Of a stretch of 64,000 bases of DNA, positions 10,202 through 19,915 are shown one piece after another (position 1 is the first letter of the stretch; each line of letters opens with the position of its first letter). Location of the stretch: assembly GCF_963455295.1 (NCBI RefSeq), contig NZ_OY734020.1, forward strand, positions 3,100,001 through 3,164,000, in the 5' to 3' direction. The notes below the pieces were generated by a model. That model saw only the letters and a program-made list of their open reading frames with translations, did no database searches and had not been told where the DNA came from. Position numbers and translations under genes: made by a program. This DNA is from Candidatus Thiodiazotropha sp. CDECU1 (GTDB taxonomy: Bacteria; Pseudomonadota; Gammaproteobacteria; Chromatiales; Chromatiaceae).

Positions 10202-13018
10202 CTAACCCTTAATTTGAGAGATCTCACTCAAAAGCTTCTTAGCTGCCTCGGATTCGGGGAAATCCTTATGATCTTTGGTGATTTTAACCAGCACATCCTG
10301 TGCCTGATTTGCCTTGTCCGACCCCACTAGCATAACAGCATAGTGGTAAAGAATGGACGGATCCGAGTGCTTATCCATAATCGGGGTCAAGATCTTCAAA
10401 GCCGTCGCCGTATCTCCCAATTTATGTGTCAGCCAGGCGAAAGTATCTACCACCGACGGGGAGGCATTGCCAGAAATTTCATACGCCCGTTTCGCCTGTT
10501 CCAGCGCCATGCGTGGATTCCGATCGAAATTTAGCAGTGCTGAATTGTTGAGGGCAACGATGTTTCGCGGGTTAACCTCAAGCAGATCATTATATAGCTT
10601 AACAGCCGCATTAACTTTCCCCATTGTCTGATAGACGATCGCCAGTGCCAACTGCGCCTGTTGATTATTTTTGTGAGCTTTTCTCCAACTGGTCAACAAT
10701 TTAATTGCACTATCTGGATTCCCATTCTTAATATGCAAATCTGAAAGCTGCTGCATGAGCATAAACGGCGCCTCAGGTGTGGCATAGGATTCAAGACTCT
10801 TGATGGCTTTATCCATATTCCCCCTTGCCTCGTAGTAGTTTCCCTGAAGGGTCACACCGACATATTTTGTCTCAGCGTCGTTGATCAGCTGATCCAGAAC
10901 AACCTCCACCTGCTGATAGTTTTGCTCCCGCATCTCCAGTTTATATCGTAAAAGTTTGCCTTTAAGGGATGAGGGTATCTCTTTATCCAACCTTTGCAGT
11001 GTAACCCTGGCTGCTTTCGTATCGCCTCTCTTTGTCTGCAGATTAGCCAGTTGCAAATAGGCCATCTCACTTTGCGGATTATTATCCAGCAGTTTTCCAA
11101 TTGTTGACTCTGCCTGGCTATAGTTACCTGTCTGCTCATCAATCATGGCAAGCATGGATATGACCGCAGGGTTGCTGCTCTCCCTTAACGCCTCGTCGTC
11201 AAGATAGGCTGCGGCCTTCTCCGTCTCTTTGCGCCTTAGGTAGTATCTGGCCAAAATGACCCGTGGCAGCCAGGCATTGTCACCCGTTTCAACAGCTTTT
11301 TCCAACCATGCCAGCGCCTCCTTCTGGCCACCGGAACGCTCGCTTATCTGAGCAAGAAGCATCATCGCATTAACGTTCTTTGGTTCTCTAGCCAGAACCA
11401 GATTGAGCCTGTCGCTACCTGCTATCAGTCGTCCGTCCTCAAGGTCCATTCTGGCAAGCGCCAATTGAGCGGGAACAAATTCAGAATTTTTGTTAACTGT
11501 GTCAGTAAAAAACCGCCTTGCAGAATTTCTATTACCCGAATAGAGCTCAATCATGGCCCGCAGATAGAGATCTACTGGACGCCCTCCTTCACGATCCAAT
11601 AGCTGATCAGACAGTTTGCGTGCAGAATCAAAGTCCTGTTTCCTGATGTAAGAGAGGATTAACAGGGTATCTCGCTTTGATGACTCCCCTACCCACTCAT
11701 CTTCCAATTCAGTAATAGCCTCATCCACAGAACCATGATTAATATAGAGACGAGCCAACTCCTCACGAATGCGGGTATCGCTGGGATTGTCATGGGCGGC
11801 CTTTTTAAGGAACTCTATTCCTCGTGTGTACTCACCAGACTGACTTGCTGCGCGGCCAATCATGGTGAGAATCTGTTCATCATTGCTATTGACAGCTCCA
11901 GATTCAAGCAGTGCCAGAACCTCCCGTGGCTTGTCCAATTGCAACTTGATTTCGCCAAGAAGTTTTCTGGCCTGGAGATGGGTAGGCACCTGATTGACAT
12001 ATCGCGTAAGGAGTATGTTTGCCTGCTCTAGATTATTTTCGAAAAAGTGCAGAGCACCGAGCAACAGGACTGTCGGCAGATGATTCGGCATAGCTGAATA
12101 TGCCCGAGACAGCTTGGTGACAGCACCTTCATAATCCTTGTTCAGGTAGCTATAGAGACCTGTGAGATAATCTACGTAAGGATTACTTTTGTATCGAGTC
12201 TCCAAGTCTCGAATGTATTGCTCGCTCTCAGCCAGCTTTTCCAGATGAAAAAACAGGTGGATAAGATTGACTGTGATGAGATATGCATCTTGTTCAGGGT
12301 CATTCTCGTTGATCAGTGACAGCGCGCCCTCCAATAGCTCAACCGCTTTGTTATGATCTTCCAGCTGCACATGTACAGCAGCCAAGTCACGCAATACTTT
12401 GTAGTCCCCTTTATCTATCTCCATCGCACGCAGCAGGTATTCCATGGCTTCAGCATAATCATTCCGTATTCTTGCCGCTTTAGCCAATGATCGTAATGCG
12501 GTGACACTGTCCTGGTCCTTTTCCAGCATCTTCCTGGCAAGGGCTGCTCCCTGCTCCAGCTTTTTTTCATTGATATAAGCATGCGAAACTACTGCCCACA
12601 TCGCCATAGGCTCAATGTCATTCAAACCATCCTGTTCATAGGCCGCTACGATTTCTTCGTATTTCCCCTGCAACTCCCAGGAAGAGAGTAATATCGTTTG
12701 CTCATCGGCTGTTGGCGCCCTGTCGCTCGAAACTATCTTTATCTCCCTTTCTGCAGAAAATCCATCGCCTTTTTTCAAGTAGCATCTGGCCAGCAACTGT
12801 CTGGCTTCCGTATTAGCTGAGTTATCCTGTAGTATCTGCTTGAGCTCTATCATCGCTTTCGAGTAGTTGCCATTTGCAAAACTGGTTTGAGCTGATGTAA
12901 GTGCCTCTTTATCATCTTTACCGACAGAGCATGCTGGTAATGTGATTTGAAGCGCGAACATGCATAATACAAAAAGCCAAAGGCTAAACCGCTTAATGTA
13001 AATCCCTGCCATTGTCAT
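10202..13018 (-). CDS. prsT: XrtA/PEP-CTERM system TPR-repeat lipoprotein PrsT
   Basis: 938 residues. The N-terminus is a lipoprotein signal with lipobox LPAC, followed by more than 20 tandem TPR-type repeats (for example AFANGNYSKAMIELKQIL, YLLRAMEIDKGDYKVLRDLA) to the C-terminus. Length and architecture match the PrsT family found with PrsK and PrsR in exosortase-A loci. It is thought to act as a periplasmic or outer-membrane scaffold in exopolysaccharide assembly; that role is inferred from family context. It follows prsR by 58 bp. An alternative start two codons downstream (ATG at 13012) cannot be excluded. Confidence 0.92.
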   Translation of the reverse strand: MTMAGIYIKRFSLWLFVLCMFALQITLPACSVGKDDKEALTSAQTSFANGNYSKAMIELKQILQDNSANTEARQLLARCYLKKGDGFSAEREIKIVSSDRAPTADEQTILLSSWELQGKYEEIVAAYEQDGLNDIEPMAMWAVVSHAYINEKKLEQGAALARKMLEKDQDSVTALRSLAKAARIRNDYAEAMEYLLRAMEIDKGDYKVLRDLAAVHVQLEDHNKAVELLEGALSLINENDPEQDAYLITVNLIHLFFHLEKLAESEQYIRDLETRYKSNPYVDYLTGLYSYLNKDYEGAVTKLSRAYSAMPNHLPTVLLLGALHFFENNLEQANILLTRYVNQVPTHLQARKLLGEIKLQLDKPREVLALLESGAVNSNDEQILTMIGRAASQSGEYTRGIEFLKKAAHDNPSDTRIREELARLYINHGSVDEAITELEDEWVGESSKRDTLLILSYIRKQDFDSARKLSDQLLDREGGRPVDLYLRAMIELYSGNRNSARRFFTDTVNKNSEFVPAQLALARMDLEDGRLIAGSDRLNLVLAREPKNVNAMMLLAQISERSGGQKEALAWLEKAVETGDNAWLPRVILARYYLRRKETEKAAAYLDDEALRESSNPAVISMLAMIDEQTGNYSQAESTIGKLLDNNPQSEMAYLQLANLQTKRGDTKAARVTLQRLDKEIPSSLKGKLLRYKLEMREQNYQQVEVVLDQLINDAETKYVGVTLQGNYYEARGNMDKAIKSLESYATPEAPFMLMQQLSDLHIKNGNPDSAIKLLTSWRKAHKNNQQAQLALAIVYQTMGKVNAAVKLYNDLLEVNPRNIVALNNSALLNFDRNPRMALEQAKRAYEISGNASPSVVDTFAWLTHKLGDTATALKILTPIMDKHSDPSILYHYAVMLVGSDKANQAQDVLVKITKDHKDFPESEAAKKLLSEISQIKG

Positions 13019-13076
13019 TGCATAACCACCATACTATCTAGCTATATTGTTACCACTCGTTAACCCCAGGACAGAT

Positions 13077-14438
13077 CTATTTAAGACCGTATTTATTGAC
13101 CAGATCATATAAAGTGGGTCTACTGATACCTAACAGATCTGCTGCCTTGGAAACATTTCCACCCACGAAGCTCATCGCCCTAATTATCGCTGTTGCCTCT
13201 GCCCGCTCTCTGACCTCTCTCAAATTAACCGGCATGACATCTTCACTCTTCTCAGTCAATTGCAGTTCACTGGGAGTGATCAATTGATCATCAGCCATAA
13301 CCACGGAACGTTTGATTCTGTTTTCCAGCTCCCTGACATTTCCTGGCCAGGAATAACCCTCGATGGCTTTCAAGGCTTCATCAGTAAATCCGCTGACTTT
13401 GGAAGAGTTCTGTTTTGCATACTTCTTCAAAAATGACCAAGCCAATAAGACCGCATCCCCCGCACGTTCTCTTAGCGGGGGAATATTGATCGAAATCTCA
13501 CTGATCCGATAATAGAGATCCTCGCGAAATTCACCTTGCGCAATTTTCTCTTCCAAGTCCTGATTGGTTGCACAAACAACTCTGATATCCACAGGAATTT
13601 CTTCCCTGCCACCAAGTCTCTCGATTACCCTCTCCTGCAAGAATCGCAACATCTTCGCCTGTAAACCAATCGGCATGTCGCCAATCTCATCCAGAAACAG
13701 AGTGCCCCCGTTTGCTGACTCGATCTTTCCTATAGTCTTTTTCGAGGCGCCGGTAAACGCACCTTTTTCGTAGCCATAAAGCTCACTTTCTAAAAGGTTT
13801 TCTGGAATTGATGCGCAGTTTATCGCGGCAAACTTTTCATTTTTTCTATCACTCAGGGCATGGATTGACCTGGCAAGCACCTCTTTGCCGGTTCCGCTAT
13901 CGCCCAGAAGTAATGCCGTAATGTCTGTTGGGCTGATCTTTTCGATTATTCTGCAAATTTCCAGCATTTCCGGACTATTTGCTATGACACCGTCGAGCGG
14001 TGAATTGCGCTGAATGTTATGCAACCTGCGGTTCTCATCCTCCAGGCTATAAACATTAAATGCACGCTCGATAATAACCCGCAACACATCAGGATCTATC
14101 GGTTTTTGATAAAAGTCGTAGGCACCCAATTCAATTGACTTGAGCGCATTCTCACGATCATCATTACCAGTGACTACAATGACTTTTGTTTGTGGAACTA
14201 AATTCAAAATCTCTTGCAATGCCGCAAATCCCTCGCTGACATTGGTGGGATCAGGTGGTAATCCGAGATCAAGGGTAACTACAGGTGCCGATGTTTTGCG
14301 AACACAGTTTATTGCGCTCACCCTATCGCCGACGATATGCACATCATAACCGTCAAAACTCCATTTGAGTTGGCTTTGCAACCCGGGATCATCCTCAACT
14401 ATTATAAGTGATTTCAGATCTTTATTAGCTTTAGCCAC
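13077..14438 (-). CDS. prsR: PEP-CTERM-box response regulator PrsR (sigma-54 activator)
   Basis: 453-residue NtrC-type regulator. The receiver domain has acidic residues at the start and phosphoacceptor D57. The AAA+ domain has Walker A GDSGTGKE (179-186) and the sigma-54 contact loop GAFTGA (226-231). A Fis-type HTH ([20 protein letters not shown]) lies at the C-terminus. PrsR is known to turn on sigma-54 promoters of PEP-CTERM and exopolysaccharide genes. It is encoded 2 bp after prsK, its cognate kinase. No clear -24/-12 promoter was seen inside this operon. Confidence 0.94.
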   Translation of the reverse strand: MAKANKDLKSLIIVEDDPGLQSQLKWSFDGYDVHIVGDRVSAINCVRKTSAPVVTLDLGLPPDPTNVSEGFAALQEILNLVPQTKVIVVTGNDDRENALKSIELGAYDFYQKPIDPDVLRVIIERAFNVYSLEDENRRLHNIQRNSPLDGVIANSPEMLEICRIIEKISPTDITALLLGDSGTGKEVLARSIHALSDRKNEKFAAINCASIPENLLESELYGYEKGAFTGASKKTIGKIESANGGTLFLDEIGDMPIGLQAKMLRFLQERVIERLGGREEIPVDIRVVCATNQDLEEKIAQGEFREDLYYRISEISINIPPLRERAGDAVLLAWSFLKKYAKQNSSKVSGFTDEALKAIEGYSWPGNVRELENRIKRSVVMADDQLITPSELQLTEKSEDVMPVNLREVRERAEATAIIRAMSFVGGNVSKAADLLGISRPTLYDLVNKYGLK

Positions 14439-14440
14439 AA

Positions 14441-16546
14441 CTACGCCTCTGCTCTGGTAGATATGTGTGTGTCCGTTGCCTGTCTTGCGACCTCAAGCGG
14501 TATAATTATCTCGAATTTAGTCCCAGTTCCCATACTGCTATCTACCTTGATACTGCCATTCAGGGAATTAACGTATTCCTTGGTTTCATAAACCCCAATC
14601 CCCATCCCTGCATTTCCTTTTGTTGTTTGAAACGGGCGAAACAACTTTTCCTTGATGAACGATTCGTCCATGCCGATCCCACTATCCTCAATCGTAATAA
14701 CTGCACTATCTTCGATACGATCTACCGTTACATCGACCCGACCATCCTCCTGCGACGCCTCTTGTGCATTTTTTATCATATGCACCATAATGGCTGTAAA
14801 GCGATCCTTGTCGGCGATGATTTCCAGGTAATTGGCATTGATACTAAGTCGCGGCTTGGGTAAATATGCATACAGCTCATTCACTGCCTGCGCAACTGAC
14901 TCTTCCACATAAAACTGCTTTGTCTTCGTTGACTCGAATCTTCCTTGTCTCAACTGGGTAAGTAATCGTCCCATTTTACTGACTGCATTGCCAATGGTTT
15001 TAACCGCATCATCCATGAATTCAGGATTATTTCTATGCCGTTCGGCATTCTTCACCACCAACTCCAATTGAGCGATCAGGTTTTTCAGGTCATGCACCAC
15101 AAATGCTGAAAGCCTGTTGAATGCTTCAAATTGATTAGCCTGATTCAATGCCTCCGAGGTTTGCAGCAACGCCAGATAACTAGCGGCCTGTTTTGCCGAA
15201 GCCTTGATCAGATCCCGATCCTCCCAATTGATCGACTTGGATAGATTTGATTGTGTCAACAAGACAAAACCAAGCAGTTGCTCGTGGTGTTTGATGGGTA
15301 CGATTAACCAGGCCCCTTCGATTGCAACAATCTCAGCACCCAGTTTCAGACCTTCATATCGTTCTGGAAATTTTCTGTATTCATCGAAATCGATGATCCA
15401 GTCGCTCTTGGAGAAGTAGGTCACTAACGGGTCATCAGTATCAAATGAGATAGTTATCGGCGACGTCTGCCAGTGACTGACACACTGGTAGCTGCCAACA
15501 TTGTCCGTCATCCAGAGATAACCCCCACCCGCATCGATCGAATCAGAGAGCGCCTGGATAACCCGAACGCGAATCGCCTTACCACCTCTACCATCGGAGA
15601 GGGTCTGAACCACCCGCAACCACTCATCCCGCCAGTCATACTTGTAGCTGAAGAAGTGTTTGTTGACAAATACCTTAACCTTTGAGCGCAGATTCCCTGA
15701 GAATAATATGGTAGCGAGAAACACGACTGCCGCGAAGACAAAGGCGATCTGTGTTGCTTTGCCCCAACTCCCACCGTAAAAGCGGATGTAATAACCCACT
15801 GCCGCCATGATCACCAAATAGGCCCCTGCGGCTATGATAGTGGTAGCATGAAATACCACCTGCTTAGAGACAAAGACGCGCACAGACCAACTGGGATTTC
15901 TGGTTGCTGCAATCGCCACGAAAGGTACGGCCAGTGCGCTAGTCAAGCCCCTCGCCTGCCACAACGTAGCGTCCACCTTGTTAAACATCAAAGCCTCTGC
16001 GTAGAGGAAAAAATCGTAGACAAACAGGACGCCCATTCCGAGATAGAGATATTTGACAGCCCAGCGCATATCCGGCCTTGTGCTGCGATAGAGCTGTTCG
16101 ATCAGAGTCAAGCCGGTGATGGCAAATCCGAGATAGCCAATTAAGGGTAAGCTCGCAAAGCGCTCTCTTGCGCCCAGCGCGGGAATGAATTGTGTCAACG
16201 GCTCGATCAATATCAAGATGATGGAGCTGAAGAGCATAACAAGTGGAATAAAGGCCAATTCCCGCCGCAGGTAACCGCTTGACTTATCCAGGTTCCCCAA
16301 GAGGCGAAACAGGAAAGCAAACCACGCAATGTTCCTTGCTATCTCAGCAACTTGGTAGGTAGCTCGCGTGAGTTCGGATTCATCCACCTGCAGTGCAACA
16401 GCGCTCAGCGCCCAGCAGGCTGTCGTCACAGAAGCGGTCAATAAATAGATTCCCTCTATTCGTCCACGCCAGCTGGTAACAAGCATCACGCTGAAGAGCA
16501 GGAAAAGAGTGGCCGATATGGCGTAACCGATGATTCCAATACTCAA
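14441..16546 (-). CDS. prsK: XrtA/PEP-CTERM system histidine kinase PrsK
   Basis: 701-residue membrane sensor kinase. About eight hydrophobic segments occupy the first 290 residues, followed by a GAF-like domain (about 310-460). The H box is VVHDLKNLIAQLE, with the phosphoacceptor histidine near residue 485. The ATPase domain shows IEDSGIGMDE and a GMGIGVYETKEYV G-box. Length and layout match the PrsK family. It phosphorylates PrsR, encoded directly downstream, and heads the operon. It is divergent from gspG. Confidence 0.93.
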   Translation of the reverse strand: MSIGIIGYAISATLFLLFSVMLVTSWRGRIEGIYLLTASVTTACWALSAVALQVDESELTRATYQVAEIARNIAWFAFLFRLLGNLDKSSGYLRRELAFIPLVMLFSSIILILIEPLTQFIPALGARERFASLPLIGYLGFAITGLTLIEQLYRSTRPDMRWAVKYLYLGMGVLFVYDFFLYAEALMFNKVDATLWQARGLTSALAVPFVAIAATRNPSWSVRVFVSKQVVFHATTIIAAGAYLVIMAAVGYYIRFYGGSWGKATQIAFVFAAVVFLATILFSGNLRSKVKVFVNKHFFSYKYDWRDEWLRVVQTLSDGRGGKAIRVRVIQALSDSIDAGGGYLWMTDNVGSYQCVSHWQTSPITISFDTDDPLVTYFSKSDWIIDFDEYRKFPERYEGLKLGAEIVAIEGAWLIVPIKHHEQLLGFVLLTQSNLSKSINWEDRDLIKASAKQAASYLALLQTSEALNQANQFEAFNRLSAFVVHDLKNLIAQLELVVKNAERHRNNPEFMDDAVKTIGNAVSKMGRLLTQLRQGRFESTKTKQFYVEESVAQAVNELYAYLPKPRLSINANYLEIIADKDRFTAIMVHMIKNAQEASQEDGRVDVTVDRIEDSAVITIEDSGIGMDESFIKEKLFRPFQTTKGNAGMGIGVYETKEYVNSLNGSIKVDSSMGTGTKFEIIIPLEVARQATDTHISTRAEA

Positions 16547-16865
16547 GCAGCTAATCCTCTCTGGAGATTCCTACGCTTTCATGCAGAATGAACTTTTACC
16601 CACATTGATGTACGTACTATCCTGAATACCTGTAACCACATTCACTTAAAGCTATCCTGCACGATTAGATGAAATCCTTGTCATTCAATAGGTTATCAAA
16701 TACTGTGATGATTAGGGTAAGCAACGGATACTCAATATTATATGGGATGGTGAACTGAATCACCCCTTTGGGGCGGATTTGCAGATGAATCTAGATTCCA
16801 TAGCAGATTCCCTCGATAATAGCCCAGCATCAAACAGAGATAAATACTACGGGTTCGAAACCATT
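16547..16865. other. Divergent promoter region prsK / gspG
   Basis: About 320 bp between the oppositely oriented prsK and gsp operons; it must contain both promoters. A short hairpin ACCCCTTTGGGG lies near 16762. No gene is supported. An in-frame TTG at 16779 would extend GspG by 29 residues, but this gives an abnormally long leader. Confidence 0.45.
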
Positions 16866-17351
16866 ATGAAAAAAGCAGCACACACAATAATATCCACCTG
16901 TCCGGCTCACGCCGAGACCAGACGAAAAAAGGGAAATCGTTTTAAAAACAAAGGTTTCACCCTGATAGAAGTGATGGTCGTCGTGGTCATACTCAGTATC
17001 CTCGCGGCAATTGTTGTCCCTAAAATCATGGATAGGCCGGAACAGGCCCGAATCACCAAGGCAAAAAGCGATATCCGTGCCCTGGAAGCGGCACTCAATC
17101 TCTATCGGCTTGACAATATGACCTATCCCACAACCGACCAAGGTCTCGAGGCCCTGGTAAACAAGCCAACCGATTCCCCAGAACCGAGGAATTGGAAAGA
17201 GGGTGGTTACCTGGATCGGTTGCCCATGGATCCCTGGAACAATCCCTATCTGTATCTCAGCCCGGGCACACACAGTACGATCGATATCTACTCGGCGGGG
17301 CTCGATCCCCAATCCGCCGATGACGATCTTGGGAACTGGAATCTGGAGTGA
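16866..17351 (+). CDS. gspG: Type II secretion major pseudopilin GspG
   Basis: 161 residues from the ATG at 16866. The prepilin signature is KG|FTLIEVMVVVVILSIL, cleaved after G by GspO and methylated. The family GspG features follow: VVPKIMDRPEQARITKAKSDI, the TTDQGLEALV segment, and the calcium-site region near DIYSAGLDPQSADDDLGNW. It forms the pseudopilus shaft. The 30-residue leader before the cleavage site is longer than usual, so the exact start is uncertain. First gene of the gsp operon; the GTGA junction with gspH indicates translational coupling. Confidence 0.93.
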   Translation: MKKAAHTIISTCPAHAETRRKKGNRFKNKGFTLIEVMVVVVILSILAAIVVPKIMDRPEQARITKAKSDIRALEAALNLYRLDNMTYPTTDQGLEALVNKPTDSPEPRNWKEGGYLDRLPMDPWNNPYLYLSPGTHSTIDIYSAGLDPQSADDDLGNWNLE

Positions 17352-17866
17352 GCGCTAAATCCTCACCCTTCTCATGCTCCATCCAGCGAGGGTTTACGCT
17401 CATTGAGGTGATGGTAGTGGTCATCATCATCGGTATCCTGATCAACTACGTCACCCTCTCTTTCAGAAGCAATACTCCAGAGGACCTGCTGAAGACCGAG
17501 GCCCAGCGACTATCCAGCCTGATCGGGCTGGCAAGTGAAGAGGCCCTGCTGAGATCGGTATTGATTGGGGTCGATATCGGTGAGGAGGAGTATGGATTCC
17601 TGCGCTTGGAAGAGGGGGTATGGCAACCAATGGACGATAACCTTTTTCGTTCACGCCAGTTGCCCGAAGGCATGCTCTTCAGTATTGCCTCCACCCAGCA
17701 AGTGGGTGAGGATGAAGAGGAGAACGTACCCGAAATCATATTACTCAACAGCGGCGAGATGACCCCCTTTGAATTAAAGCTCAGTTCGGATCTGATCGAT
17801 AGTTACTATCGGCTGACCGGAACCGAAATGGGGGAGCGTGTGCTTGATCATGTCGCACCCTATTGA
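17348..17866 (+). CDS. gspH: Type II secretion minor pseudopilin GspH
   Basis: 172-residue pseudopilin with signature RG|FTLIEVMVVVIIIGIL near residue 15 and a GspH-type C-terminal beta domain (EEALLRSVLIGVDIGEEEYG). It starts at a GTG overlapping the gspG stop (GTGA) and overlaps gspI. It belongs to the pseudopilus tip complex of the type II secretion system. Confidence 0.9.
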   Translation: MSAKSSPFSCSIQRGFTLIEVMVVVIIIGILINYVTLSFRSNTPEDLLKTEAQRLSSLIGLASEEALLRSVLIGVDIGEEEYGFLRLEEGVWQPMDDNLFRSRQLPEGMLFSIASTQQVGEDEEENVPEIILLNSGEMTPFELKLSSDLIDSYYRLTGTEMGERVLDHVAPY

Positions 17867-18266
17867 CCTTCCCCGGACCGGTGTGACCCGGCCCACCATC
17901 TTGAGATCAAAGGGATTTACCCTCCTGGAGATCCTGATTGCCTTGGCCATCCTGGCTATTGCTTTCGCCTCAATCATCACGGTTGCTGCCAACCAGTCTG
18001 TCAACGTTGGCTACTTAAGAGATAAAACCCTGGCACACTGGGTAGCCATGAACCAGATCACCGAACTGCAGATCAATAGCGAATGGCTGGCAATCGGCAA
18101 GAAGCAGGGTGACGAAGAGATGGGTCTGCACAAATGGCATTGGCAGAGAAGCGTCAGCAAAACCCCGGATGATCGCGTACGCAAGGTGGAAATCGCTGTA
18201 TTTCGCGAGCGGGGTGATGATGATGCTGTAACGCGGCTTGTGAGTTTTATCTCCCAACCGATATGA
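17838..18266 (+). CDS. gspI: Type II secretion minor pseudopilin GspI
   Basis: 142 residues from the GTG at 17838, which has GGGGGAG close upstream; an ATG at 17850 is an alternative. The signature is KG|FTLLEILIALAILAIAFA, followed by the GspI pattern of short C-terminal strands (HWVAMNQITELQI). It forms the tip complex with GspJ and GspK. It overlaps the end of gspH and shares an ATGA junction with gspJ. Confidence 0.9.
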   Translation: MCLIMSHPIDLPRTGVTRPTILRSKGFTLLEILIALAILAIAFASIITVAANQSVNVGYLRDKTLAHWVAMNQITELQINSEWLAIGKKQGDEEMGLHKWHWQRSVSKTPDDRVRKVEIAVFRERGDDDAVTRLVSFISQPI

Positions 18267-18916
18267 ATAGGGTTATGCCAAATCACCCTCCCCGTTGTCA
18301 TGGCTTCACTCTGCTCGAATTACTGATCGCCATGATGATTTTCGCGATTCTGGCTACATTCGTCTATACGGGCCTCAAGGTTGTCCTCGACACTGAGCAT
18401 CAGACCAGTCAATACAGTCAACGCATCTCCAAGCTTCAACTCGGGCTCAATCTCATGCAGAGAGATATTGAGCAGTTAGTGGCTCGACCGGTGCGGGATG
18501 AATACGGTGATCAACAGCCTGCCCTGAAGAGTGGCGGTATTTCAGACATCCTGCTGGAGCTGACGCGGGACGGCTTTTCCAATCCGATGCAATTGCCACG
18601 CAGCAATCTACAGCGTGTCGGCTATACCTTTGAGGAGAACACCCTCTACAGACTCACCTGGCCAACCCTGGACAGATCACAGGAGAGCGAACCTTACCGA
18701 CAGAAACTGATCGGAGATATCGCATCCCTGGAATTGGTTTTCTACGATAAGGCGCTGCAGGAGAAACGGGAATGGCCACCCCGGACAAGCGGTGGCCAGG
18801 ATGAAGATCCAAGCACACTACCGGTCTCCATCGAACTCAAGCTGGAACTCAAGGACTGGGGTACGATTCGGCGTCTGTTTCGAGCGGCACGGGCGATCCC
18901 GGTAGCGGACGAATAA
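18263..18916 (+). CDS. gspJ: Type II secretion minor pseudopilin GspJ
   Basis: 217 residues. Signature HG|FTLLELLIAMMIFAIL, then the typical GspJ motif QRDIEQLVARPVRDEYG and the VGYTFEENTLYRLTWP segment. Tip-complex minor pseudopilin. The start ATG overlaps the gspI stop (ATGA), and gspK follows after 6 bp. Confidence 0.92.
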   Translation: MNRVMPNHPPRCHGFTLLELLIAMMIFAILATFVYTGLKVVLDTEHQTSQYSQRISKLQLGLNLMQRDIEQLVARPVRDEYGDQQPALKSGGISDILLELTRDGFSNPMQLPRSNLQRVGYTFEENTLYRLTWPTLDRSQESEPYRQKLIGDIASLELVFYDKALQEKREWPPRTSGGQDEDPSTLPVSIELKLELKDWGTIRRLFRAARAIPVADE

Positions 18917-18922
18917 AATCAA

Positions 18923-19915
18923 ATGTCAGGTATACCGATTCGCAGTTCGATTCATGAAAGGGGTGTCGCCCTGATCACCGCCATCGTGATTGTCTCGATA
19001 GCATCCATCGCCGCCGTGGCCATGACTCATGAACTGCAGTTGAACATTCGCCGCAGCAGTAATATTTTCGCTGCCGACCAGGGCTATCTTTATACCCTGG
19101 GTAGTGAAGCCTGGTCACGTGGCATGCTGATCCGGGATCTGAACAACAAAAAGCAGGACGGGAACTATGACGGTCTTGATGAGGACTGGGCCCAAGAGCT
19201 TCCACCAACCCCGGTCGAGGGTGGCCAGGTACAAGCCGTTACAACTTGCCTACAGGCCAGATTCAACCTCAACAACCTCTACTTGAACGAAGACGCCAGT
19301 GATGCGGATAAACAGGTAGCGAATGACAATCTGGCCCTGTTCCAGCGATTACTGGCGATCTTGGAGCTACCGGAGTCGATTGCTCAAGCAACCGCCGACT
19401 GGCTTGATGAGGATATCAAGTCGCTCTACCCTGACGGCGCGGAAGATCTGGAGTATCTCGATCTGGATCAACCCTACCGTACCGCGAACGGGTTCATGGC
19501 AAGTCCAACCGAACTAAGGCTGATAAAGGGCGTGGACCGGGAGGTCTATGAGAAGCTGGCCCCATATATCACCACCCTGCCCGAGCAGACCAAGATCAAT
19601 GTCAATACCGCAGATGCGCTAATCATTCAAGCATTGGCCGAAAACCTGAACCAAGCCGATGCAGAACAGTTGATAAGCGAGCGAGAAGAGGAACCGTTCA
19701 CGCAACCAAATGCATTTGTGCAAAAACTAAAAGCACTTTTGGACGAAAATAAAGTAAAATCTGATCAAATAACCTCGCTAATCTCAGTTGAGAGTCAATA
19801 TTTTCAAATGGAGACGGTTGTTCGAATGGAAAGCAGTAGCCAACGACTGGTAAGTCTGTTGTATAAGGGTGATGAGGATGTAATTGTCATCTCCCGTACC
19901 CTCGGAGCTTTCTAA
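18923..19915 (+). CDS. gspK: Type II secretion minor pseudopilin GspK
   Basis: 330 residues, the usual length for the large tip pseudopilin. Signature RG|VALITAIVIVSIASIA, with valine after the cleavage site and without the conserved +5 glutamate, as known for GspK. The globular domain includes QARFNLNNLY, the DWLDED calcium-site region and the INVNTADALIIQAL helix-hairpin-helix-like segment. It caps the pseudopilus with GspI and GspJ. Its stop overlaps the first base of gspL. Confidence 0.93.
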   Translation: MSGIPIRSSIHERGVALITAIVIVSIASIAAVAMTHELQLNIRRSSNIFAADQGYLYTLGSEAWSRGMLIRDLNNKKQDGNYDGLDEDWAQELPPTPVEGGQVQAVTTCLQARFNLNNLYLNEDASDADKQVANDNLALFQRLLAILELPESIAQATADWLDEDIKSLYPDGAEDLEYLDLDQPYRTANGFMASPTELRLIKGVDREVYEKLAPYITTLPEQTKINVNTADALIIQALAENLNQADAEQLISEREEEPFTQPNAFVQKLKALLDENKVKSDQITSLISVESQYFQMETVVRMESSSQRLVSLLYKGDEDVIVISRTLGAF

